13,691 bases of DNA. Source: CAUZEO01 sp963578625. GTDB lineage: Bacteria; Verrucomicrobiota; Kiritimatiellia; SLOV01. The notes under the pieces were generated by a model. It ran no database searches and was not told where the DNA came from. It worked only from the letters and a program-made list of their open reading frames with translations. Position numbers and translations under genes: made by a program. This document shows, piece after piece, positions 1 to 5,852 of this stretch. The DNA lies in contig CAUZEO010000120.1 of NCBI GenBank assembly GCA_963578625.1, positions 1-13,691 of the forward strand. Reading direction: 5' to 3'. The stretch's first letter is position 1, and the number at the start of each line of letters is the position of its first letter.

Positions 1-6
1 CAGACC

Positions 7-834
7 GTGGCAGACCTCGTGCTGGATGATGGATTTTTCGAGAGCTACGCTCATGGTAAGATCGCAGTTCCCGGTCTCCAGGAACTGGCTGACGAGATGC
101 GGAAAGAACTCCAAGAGGGTTCGGGTGTCGTCTGGCTAAAGGGTCCACCCGCCTCCGGCTTCACCGAGACCCAGATGAAATTCTTCTTTCTGGCAGTGGG
201 CGAGGCCATGGGAAACACCATTGGAAATTATGGGCGCCTGTATGACGTGAAGGACCATGGAGGCTCCTATAAAAAGGAACGAATCCCGGTCTCTCAAACC
301 CGTGCCACCACCGGGTTCCACACCGACAGCAGTGCGCACAACACCATGCCGGATATCGTAGCCCTGCTGTGTGTCCAACCGGCCCGGACCGGGGGGGAAT
401 CGCTCGTGGTCAGCGCGGCCGCCATCCACGAGGAACTCCGCAAAACGAATCCGGAGACCTTGACTCTTTTATACCGTGAGTTCATCCGCGACGTCGTCAC
501 GCCAGGACTGGGCAAGACCCGCGAGGCTCTCCTCAATAATCGCTTCCCGGTCTTTTCACAGGGTCTGTATGGACCCGGGGTTTCCTTTCGCTACATGCGC
601 TACTGGATTGAAAAGGGTCACCAGGAAGCCGAACTGGCACTAAGTGATGAAGAGATGGCCGCTCTTGACACCCTCGATATGCTCCTCTCCCTGCCGCGGT
701 TCGCGGCCCAGTTCAGGCTCGAGGCCGGAGACCACGTCTGGGCGAACAACCACGTGGTTGCCCATAATCGTACGGGCTACGAGGAAGATCCCCAGGAGCC
801 ACGCCACTTGGTGCGGATGTGGATTTCCACATAA
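7..834 (+). CDS. TauD/TfdA-family Fe(II)/2-oxoglutarate-dependent dioxygenase
   Basis: Predicted cytoplasmic non-heme iron oxygenase that would couple 2-oxoglutarate decarboxylation to hydroxylation of an unknown small substrate. The protein is 275 aa from the GTG at position 7. The iron-binding HxD is seen in 'TTGFHTDSS' (H105, D107), the distal histidine in 'NNHVVAHNRTG' (H253), and the 2-oxoglutarate-binding arginine in 'RHLVRMW' (R270). The 'ARTGGESLVVSAAAIHEEL' segment between the motifs is also typical of the family. Only six bases lie upstream, so the true start may be outside the window; the length is slightly short of the usual 280-330 aa. There is no signal peptide. It is convergent with the tRNA-Phe on the other strand. 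Substrate cannot be inferred: taurine, clavaminate-type and gamma-butyrobetaine-type enzymes share this fold. Confidence 0.88.
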   Translation: MADLVLDDGFFESYAHGKIAVPGLQELADEMRKELQEGSGVVWLKGPPASGFTETQMKFFFLAVGEAMGNTIGNYGRLYDVKDHGGSYKKERIPVSQTRATTGFHTDSSAHNTMPDIVALLCVQPARTGGESLVVSAAAIHEELRKTNPETLTLLYREFIRDVVTPGLGKTREALLNNRFPVFSQGLYGPGVSFRYMRYWIEKGHQEAELALSDEEMAALDTLDMLLSLPRFAAQFRLEAGDHVWANNHVVAHNRTGYEEDPQEPRHLVRMWIST

Positions 835-906
835 GTGGCAGGTAGCGACAGGAAGGCCTGTTCCTGTTAGAAATGATTCCTCTACAGCGCACTAATAGTG
901 AGGAGG

Positions 907-979
907 TGGCTCGGGACGGAATCGAACCGCCGACACAGGGATTTTCAATCCCCTGCTCTACCAACTGAGCTCCCGAGCC
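907..979 (-). tRNA. tRNA-Phe (anticodon GAA)
   Basis: Read on the minus strand this folds into a complete 73-nt cloverleaf. The acceptor stem is GGCTCGG/CCGAGCC with discriminator A. The D arm is GCTC-AGTTGGTA-GAGC. The anticodon arm is GGGGA-TTGAAAA-TCCCT with anticodon GAA. The variable loop is GTGTC and the T arm is GGCGG-TTCGATT-CCGTC. The CCA end is not encoded: the bases after the discriminator read CCT. Nucleotide 8 is G instead of the nearly universal U8, while A14 is present, so the U8-A14 tertiary pair would be lost. An IS91-type relic begins a few bases upstream of the tRNA 5' end. Confidence 0.93.
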
Positions 980-993
980 CCTAGCCAAGAAGC

Positions 994-1287
994 GTGGGCG
1001 GGGAAATCGAGAAAATACAGGCGAGCGCCCCGACCCGGGCCATCCCCGAGGGCTCGATCATCTACCGCTCCGGTCTCAACCCAAGGATTCAGCGCAACTT
1101 TGAGGTCTTCAGTCCCTGCGACTTCATCGCGAAGATCACCCAACACATCTCCGAGAAGAGCTTCCAGTTTGTCCGGTACTACGGCTGGTACCGCAACAAA
1201 ATGCGCGACCAGCGCGACAAGCGCGCCGCCGAAGAGGCCAAAGCCGCCGGCAACCCTGTAGAGGTCATCGAGATATCCGAGCACAAC
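994..1287 (+). pseudogene. IS91-type transposase remnant (C-terminal part of the Y2 HUH-like domain)
   Basis: About 98 residues read in one frame as the late catalytic region of an IS91-family (Y2) transposase. Visible blocks are 'IIYRSGLNPRIQRNFEVF', 'DFIAKITQHISEKSFQFVR', 'YYGWYRNKMRDQR' and 'PVEVIEISEH', in the order seen in family members. YYGWY (residues 62-66, about 1177-1191) has the two-tyrosine YxxxY spacing of the Y2 active site. The N-terminal zinc-binding and HUH regions, and the C-terminal part that normally follows 'ISEH', are missing; an in-frame stop lies at 982-984 and the frame is lost near 1288. This is a dead fragment beside the tRNA. The adjoining sequence may mark the deletion or insertion boundary. 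The family match is from memory, not a search. Confidence 0.78.
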
Positions 1288-1297
1288 CTCCGCCGCC

Positions 1298-1465
1298 GCA
1301 GAGCGGGAACTGATGGAAGCGCTCGAGGATCCATGCGGTTATGTGGGCGTGCTTGCAACCGATGCGTTGGAGCACCTGGATTCTCGAACGGCAAAGAATG
1401 CAGTGCGGGAACTGGTCATGGCACAGCGATGGGACCCGTCCCTGACCGACGCGCGGCCGTTTTAG
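1298..1465 (+). pseudogene. C-terminal fragment of an unrecognised gene, joined to the transposase relic
   Basis: Directly after the transposase match ends, a second frame (+1 relative) gives about 55 codons of protein-like sequence. It includes 'ERELMEALEDPCGYVG', 'ALEHLDSRTAKNAVREL' and 'AQRWDPSLTDARPF' before a TAG at 1463-1465. The composition (amphipathic helices, GC-rich third positions) looks like a genuine C-terminus, and I do not recognise the family. An ATG at 1313 would allow a 50-residue ORF but has no ribosome-binding site. The simplest reading is a gene end left behind when the IS or a deletion removed the rest. A short free-standing protein is the alternative. Confidence 0.4.
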
Positions 1466-1541
1466 GCTGGAGCTCCGAACAGGTTACGGTTCGTCCGCGC
1501 TGTTCCTTTTCGTGGCCAGTCCCCGCTGTGGAGTCGACGAT

Positions 1542-1561
1542 CGGAAGTCTGGCGACTTCCG
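1542..1561. repeat. Short perfect hairpin, repeat-like
   Basis: CGGAAGTC-TGGC-GACTTCCG is an 8-bp perfect stem with a 4-nt loop. It lies in the 154-bp gap (1466-1619) before the phosphodiester glycosidase gene. No T-tract follows, so it does not look like an intrinsic terminator. The motif 'GCGGAAGT...ACTTCCGC' resembles dispersed hairpins I associate with PVC genomes, but only one copy is in this window. The rest of the gap holds nothing I can assign; no convincing promoter is visible. Confidence 0.5.
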
Positions 1562-1619
1562 CTACACGCGGTGTGCTCCGGGATGGACTATTCGTGTGGT
1601 ATATGTGTAAAGTCTGCCC

Positions 1620-2555
1620 ATGAGACTGTCAGGACCAGCCTGTTTAGCCGCGATGCTGCTGTCGGCCCATGTTGCGCAGGCACAGCAGGGGACCTACGAT
1701 TGGGCCGACTCGAAGGCGCTGTTCGACGGCGTTGCGTACGCGCACATGGCGCTTGAGCTGGAGAACGCACACGGACTGGTGTGCAAGCATTATGACGGAT
1801 TTTCTCCCGACAAGCCCCGGAAGCTGAGCCTGCATGTCATGCGCATCGACACAAAGGAGCCGAAGCTGCGCCTTGCCGACACCGGCCGGGCCAATGGCTG
1901 GGGGAAAACGATGCCCAACCATGACGGCGAGAATCTCGGGAAATACACGATTCGGACGAAACGCGAAACCACGGTGGATTTCATGCGGCGACACCGGAAG
2001 GACTCGCAGGACATGCTCGTCGCGGTCAACGCGCAGCCGTGGAGTCCGTTCGAATCCGGCGTTGCTCATCCGTATGCCGACCGGCTGGGGCTCACCGTAT
2101 CCGGCGGCCTCCTGGTGTCACCTCCGAACGGAGGACCGTCGCTTGTCGTACGGAAAGACGGGGGCCTTGACATGGTTGCCACCGACGACGATTCCAACTT
2201 GTCCGAGATCGAGCTCGCGGTTACCGGATTCTCCTTCTGCCTCGTGGACGGAAAACCGACCCCGCCGGACAAGACTCTGCACCCGCGAACCGGGTACGGC
2301 CTGTGCCGGGAGAAACGCTTCCTATATCTTCTAGTGATCGACGGGCGGCAGGACGCGAGCCAGGGCGCTACGGTGCATGAGGTCGGCATGTGGCTCCGAC
2401 ACTACGGGGCGTACACCGGGATCAACATGGACGGCGGCGGATCTACAACAATGGCGCGCTGGAACCCGGCAAAGAAGAAGGTCGAGATCCTCAACCGCCC
2501 CAGCGGCGGCGAGCCCCGAAAGGTCGGCGGCAACCTGGCAGTGTACTCAATTTGA
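1620..2555 (+). CDS. Secreted phosphodiester glycosidase family protein (NAGPA / DUF2233 domain)
   Basis: The 311-aa protein has a signal peptide (MRLSGPACLAAMLLSAHVAQAQ, cleavage near residue 21-22), so it acts outside the cytoplasm. The NAGPA fold (named after human N-acetylglucosamine-1-phosphodiester alpha-N-acetylglucosaminidase) is indicated by 'LVAVNAQPWSPFESG' in place of the usual Asn-Gly segment. It is also supported by 'HPRTGYGLCREKRFLYLLV' followed by 'IDGRQ', by 'YTGINMDGGGSTTMARW', and by the closing 'PRKVGGNLAVY'. Family members hydrolyse sugar phosphodiesters. Length matches a single-domain enzyme. The ATG at 1620 gives the signal peptide exactly but has no clear Shine-Dalgarno, which is common in this group. 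It is on the same strand as the next gene but 160 bp away. Exact substrate is unknown. Confidence 0.85.
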   Translation: MRLSGPACLAAMLLSAHVAQAQQGTYDWADSKALFDGVAYAHMALELENAHGLVCKHYDGFSPDKPRKLSLHVMRIDTKEPKLRLADTGRANGWGKTMPNHDGENLGKYTIRTKRETTVDFMRRHRKDSQDMLVAVNAQPWSPFESGVAHPYADRLGLTVSGGLLVSPPNGGPSLVVRKDGGLDMVATDDDSNLSEIELAVTGFSFCLVDGKPTPPDKTLHPRTGYGLCREKRFLYLLVIDGRQDASQGATVHEVGMWLRHYGAYTGINMDGGGSTTMARWNPAKKKVEILNRPSGGEPRKVGGNLAVYSI

Positions 2556-2563
2556 TTCGTGTC

Positions 2564-2580
2564 GTAGGGGATGCACCTAC
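2564..2580 (+). terminator. Weak hairpin after the glycosidase gene
   Basis: GTAGG-GGATGCA-CCTAC forms a 5-bp stem 8 bases after the stop codon. There is no T-run, so a role in termination is only suggested by its position. Confidence 0.2.
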
Positions 2581-2716
2581 CCTTGCGGCTGTAGTAGCCA
2601 GGGTCTTTCGTGAGATGCCGATGCTTCCGGCAAGGCCCGTTCAGCCTTGAAATGCTTCCTCTGCGTACCTACTATTTTTGCACATCGAGTATGTTGAACG
2701 AAAGATTGAGGGCAAT

Positions 2717-3745
2717 GTGGGTGATACGGGAAAAAGCAAATTGCGATCAGTAATTCTCTTGTTATTTGCGGCTTATGGGGCTTTTGCGTCGGCACCATTT
2801 CTTTCAACAAGGTTAACTGAGATCACAAGTGACGGGATAAGTTACTCAAACTCAACACATAACCTTTATGTTGGTTTAGAATATACAACATCATTAACCA
2901 GTGGGAATTGGCATGGTACAGAAGCGTCTGGCATTATGTTTTGGGAAACAAACACAACTGGTATTTATGAAATATCATTAAAAGATATTGAATTAAATCC
3001 CATGTTTTTCCGTTCGGTAGTCTCTACAAATCCCATAGGAGACTGGACTCCATACACAAATGATATCGTTCAACTCATTTCAACTAATTTTATTGAGCTA
3101 GATGAAATTGAAGTTATATCAAAATTCAGATCTGGCCAAGGTCATGATTATCCAGATGATTTTGAATCATGCAGGAGCATGAAGCATTATTTTTATGGAT
3201 ATGAGAGCACCCTGGGATCAAACATAAATATCTATGCACCAATTGATGGAACGGTTTCTGATTTGACTGATGAAGGATCAGGAACCCGCATAATGATCAG
3301 ATCATTCGATTATCCTGCATATCAAGTTATCATCTTCCATGTAGAGATAGCTCCGGCTATCACAAATGGCGCATCCCTAATCGCAGGTCAATACATCGGC
3401 ACTGTTCATCATGAAGATGATGACGGAGACGGAGATACAGCAGGCACTGATATTGCTGTTCGCATATCAACGATCTACAATGATGAGCCAAAACATCGAA
3501 TGGTTTCGTTTTTCGACGTAATTACAGATAATGTATTCAGTAATTACAGTGAAAGAGGAGCTACCGATAGATCTGATTTCATCATAAGCGCATCAGATAG
3601 AGACGCGAATCCACTTACTTGTGAAGGGCAAACTTTCACAGGTCCCTCAAATACTGTAGGACATGTTTTCTCCCCTAGTAGCGGTAGAAATTTATGGAAT
3701 GGCTGGGGTGGTATTACTAATCTCTTTCCTTTGACCTCTCCTTAA
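2717..3745 (+). CDS. Secreted protein with an M23-peptidase-like domain, possibly degenerate; AT-rich gene
   Basis: I chose GTG 2717 (342 aa): it has an upstream GAGGG and makes 'KSKLR' plus a hydrophobic stretch a signal peptide cleaved near 'AFASA'. Residues about 45-103 resemble the small beta-sandwich 'NxxMFFRSVVS' domain found in secreted PVC proteins. Residues about 138-250 look like a lysostaphin/M23 fold: 'SGQGHDYPDD' (H143-xxx-D147), 'NIYAPIDGTVSDL', 'YQVIIFHVEI' (H208), 'GASLIAGQYIGTV', 'AGTDIAVR'. The usual final HxH strand reads TDIAV, so the zinc site seems incomplete and peptidase activity is doubtful. An Asp-rich loop (HHEDDDGDGDTAGTD) could bind calcium. Base composition is much more AT-rich than its neighbours, with A/T-rich third positions, suggesting transfer. 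Confidence 0.72.
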   Translation: MGDTGKSKLRSVILLLFAAYGAFASAPFLSTRLTEITSDGISYSNSTHNLYVGLEYTTSLTSGNWHGTEASGIMFWETNTTGIYEISLKDIELNPMFFRSVVSTNPIGDWTPYTNDIVQLISTNFIELDEIEVISKFRSGQGHDYPDDFESCRSMKHYFYGYESTLGSNINIYAPIDGTVSDLTDEGSGTRIMIRSFDYPAYQVIIFHVEIAPAITNGASLIAGQYIGTVHHEDDDGDGDTAGTDIAVRISTIYNDEPKHRMVSFFDVITDNVFSNYSERGATDRSDFIISASDRDANPLTCEGQTFTGPSNTVGHVFSPSSGRNLWNGWGGITNLFPLTSP

Positions 3746-3763
3746 ACGGGTGTGAGATCCCGT
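3746..3763. terminator. Small hairpin just after the M23-like gene
   Basis: ACGGG-TGTGAGAT-CCCGT, a 5-bp stem, starts at the stop codon. The T-tract is absent, so its function is uncertain. Confidence 0.2.
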
Positions 3764-3891
3764 GGTGGTCCTGGATGCGCTCACCCGAGGCGTATCGTTT
3801 CTCTCATCGACGACCATGGGGTTACCATCACAGGAGGGGACAAAATCATGAGGGGATCTCCGCGACGTGGAAGTACCTGTCGCGAAGAAAG

Positions 3892-3990
3892 GATGATCCG
3901 TGGGGCTGGTTGGTTCTGGGGACAGCATACCCTGACCAGGGCCGCGTGAGGCGCGCAGTTAAAAGGCCCTGCGACGTTCTGTACGCGTGA
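3892..3990 (+). pseudogene. Isolated TPR-motif remnant
   Basis: Between the M23-like gene and the enolase-type gene I see no intact gene. In one frame 'DPWGWLVLGTAYPDQGRVRR' followed by AV matches the TPR consensus at positions W4, L7, G8, Y11, G15 and A20, and is closed by TGA at 3988-3990. Upstream in another frame 'RIVSLIDDHGVTITGGDKI' also looks protein-like, but I cannot name it. I read 3746-3990 as decayed coding sequence. A chance match to a single TPR motif cannot be excluded. Confidence 0.35.
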
Positions 3991-4287
3991 CATGCGGGCA
4001 GTTCGCAGATCGAAGTCAACCCGGGAAATCTGAATGCCTCTATTCGGGAACTCGCTGATGCCGTGGATCGGCGACTGGTCGAGGGCCACAACGCGATCGC
4101 CTGGGACATACCTGTACTTCACAGGCTCGGCAACGACGGCGGACTCCTGCCACAGCCCGTATGGGATACCCTTCTATTCTCGTGGTTGATCGCCCCCTGG
4201 GAGCCGGTTCACGCGCTGACCGGTTCTGCCCGGGCACACAGAGCCGAAGACGATGCTGTGGCTGCATGTACGCGAACGGCTGAACTT
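3991..4287 (+). pseudogene. DnaQ-type (DEDDh) 3'-5' exonuclease domain remnant
   Basis: The frame 3991-4287 reads 'IEVNPGNLNASIRELADAV', then 'EGHNAIAWDIPVLHRL', 'PVWDTLLFSWLIAPW' and 'HALTGSARAHRAEDDAVAA'. The GHNxxxxD motif, the following DTL block and the final H-x4-D (H of AHRAEDD) are the second, third and last motifs of DEDDh exonucleases. The spacing resembles the exonuclease domain found fused to RecQ-type helicases. The first D-x-E motif is missing, no start with a ribosome-binding site is seen, and the sequence after 'TAEL' becomes arginine/serine-rich and unrelated. It is probably an inactive relic. The same strand carries the TPR remnant immediately before it. Confidence 0.5.
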
Positions 4288-4329
4288 TCTCGCCGGAAGC
4301 GGTCTGTCTTCTCTCGGCCCCAAGGTGCC

Positions 4330-4368
4330 CCCTCCAGTCGGTCCGCGCGCCCCGGACCGACCGGAGGG
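4330..4368. repeat. Strong 39-nt imperfect palindrome
   Basis: CCCTCC-A-GTCGGTCCG, loop CGCGCCC, then CGGACCGAC-C-GGAGGG: 15 base pairs interrupted by a single A/C mismatch. It lies between the exonuclease relic and the enolase-type gene. No T-run follows on either strand, so it is more REP-like than a classic terminator. The inner GGTCCG/CGGACC core recurs in the palindrome array at 13426. The rest of 4288-4495 holds nothing I can assign. Confidence 0.7.
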
Positions 4369-4506
4369 ACTTCGATGTCGCTCTTGCGGTTCCGCCCCCG
4401 TTGTGACACCCTCATGCACCATGAAAGTGCTCTTTCAGGCCGGTCTCGACGGGCCTGTGCCCGCGACGCCTGGAAAGCGGTTTCTTATCAATTATAGGAG
4501 GTACGG

Positions 4507-5670
4507 ATGGCCGCTGACACCACACTTGTACGTGTGGAAGCCACATCTTTTACCTGGGACGTGAAAGGTCTGGGGTGGACCCGCCGGCTGCACAAGCCGA
4601 TTTTTGACCCGGATCATACGGATCGGCGGACCGGAGCCGCCATCAAGCTTTGCACACGGGGCGGCAGCACGGGGGAGTATGTGTCGACAGGAAATGCGGG
4701 CGCCGTCGCCGACGCGGCGAAGCACCTGCTTGGAACCGATGCCCTTCAACGAGAGCGCATTTACAGCGACCTCCGCATCTACTACGTCCGGGACGACCCC
4801 CAGGCCCGCGCATTCGTCGATATCGCACTCTGGGACCTGGCCGGAAAGGTCGCGGGGATGCCGATTTCAAAGATGCTCGGCGGCTACAAGACGCGGCTGC
4901 CGGTGTACGCCGCAACGGTGGACGGCGCCGAGAAGGGGTTCCTGTCGCAGATCGATGAGTTTGCAGATTGGGCCGGGCAGGTGCGCGACTACGGGGTGAA
5001 AGGATTCAAGATCCATCCTTACCCATGGCCGGACATCGAGTCTCACGTACAGGTCGTCCGGGCCGTCGGAGAACGAGTGGGCGATTCGATGGATCTGATG
5101 ATGGACCCCTACTGCCACTACCGTACGTTCGCCGATGCCGTGAAAGTAGGCAAAGCGTGTGATGAAATGGGCTATTTCTGGTACGAAGACCCGTACAGCG
5201 ACGGAGGGGTTACCCCCTTCAGTCATGCGAAGCTCAGAGAGATCATTCGCACGCCACTTCTGATCGGTGAAAAAGTGATGACGCTCCAGGAGCGGATGGC
5301 GATGGTTCTCGCGAAGGCGACGGATTTCGTGCGCGGAGACGCTCCCATCGACGGCATTACCGGAACGCTGAAGTTGGCCCACGCGGCGGAATCCGTCGGC
5401 GTAGACATCGAACTCCACGGACAGGGGCCCGCGCATCGTCACTTGATGTCGGCCTTCCGAAATACCAATTTCTACGAGATCGCATGGACACATCCCGAAG
5501 TGCCCTGCTTCGACCCGCCGGTGTACCTCTGCGGCTACAGCGATGCGTTCCCGGCATGCGTCGGCGAAGATGGTTGCGTTCCTGTTCCGGAACGTCCGGG
5601 CCTGGGCGTGACGTACGATTGGGATTATATTGAGAAGTACAACACCGGGAAAGTCGTTTACGATCTGTGA
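4507..5670 (+). CDS. Enolase-superfamily enzyme, mandelate racemase/muconate lactonizing type
   Basis: The 387-aa cytoplasmic enzyme probably acts on a sugar acid (dehydratase or epimerase). A strong AGGAGG at 4496-4501 fixes the ATG at 4507. The N-terminal capping domain covers about residues 1-130, with the 'FVDIALWDLAGKVAGMPISK' signature at 103-122. The barrel follows, with 'GFKIHPYPWP' (K168-x-H170), metal ligands D200 ('MMDPY'), E227 ('WYEDPY') and E255 ('LIGEKVMT'), and 'IELHGQGPAH' (H304) on a late strand. Classical mandelate racemase has K-x-K where this has K-x-H, so the subfamily is not standard. Full length and intact. It stands alone and is convergent with the next gene on the minus strand. 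Specific substrate unknown. Confidence 0.92.
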   Translation: MAADTTLVRVEATSFTWDVKGLGWTRRLHKPIFDPDHTDRRTGAAIKLCTRGGSTGEYVSTGNAGAVADAAKHLLGTDALQRERIYSDLRIYYVRDDPQARAFVDIALWDLAGKVAGMPISKMLGGYKTRLPVYAATVDGAEKGFLSQIDEFADWAGQVRDYGVKGFKIHPYPWPDIESHVQVVRAVGERVGDSMDLMMDPYCHYRTFADAVKVGKACDEMGYFWYEDPYSDGGVTPFSHAKLREIIRTPLLIGEKVMTLQERMAMVLAKATDFVRGDAPIDGITGTLKLAHAAESVGVDIELHGQGPAHRHLMSAFRNTNFYEIAWTHPEVPCFDPPVYLCGYSDAFPACVGEDGCVPVPERPGLGVTYDWDYIEKYNTGKVVYDL

Positions 5671-5739
5671 GATCTTGCTGCTCTTTACGCACATCTCGGA
5701 CTGGACCAACAAACTCGCACGGGTAATTCGGAAAGTACG

Positions 5740-5778
5740 CCACCGACGAGCTTGCTCGGTGGGGGGCTGCGATGCAGC
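5740..5778. terminator. Pair of hairpins between convergent genes
   Basis: CCACCGA (5740-5746) pairs with TCGGTGG (5756-5762), and immediately beyond it GCTGC-GAT-GCAGC (5766-5778) forms a second short stem. They lie in the 180-bp gap between two convergent genes, a natural place for a bidirectional terminator. Neither stem is followed by a clear T-tract, so this is tentative. Confidence 0.35.
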
Positions 5779-5852
5779 ATGAAATACGATTTGTGTACGG
5801 AGGGCAGACGAAGGCGGGGGGCGAAGAGAAGGCCGCCCCGGAACCCTGGGTG

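Noticed and set aside
1179..1770. Minus-strand short open frames around the transposase scar
   Set aside because: No start signals or recognisable residues; they overlap a better-supported plus-strand relic and gene.
4867..5712. Long minus-strand open frame (281 codons) inside the enolase-type gene
   Set aside because: It is a shadow of a highly conserved GC-rich gene; the translation lacks any domain, and the plus strand carries all enolase motifs.
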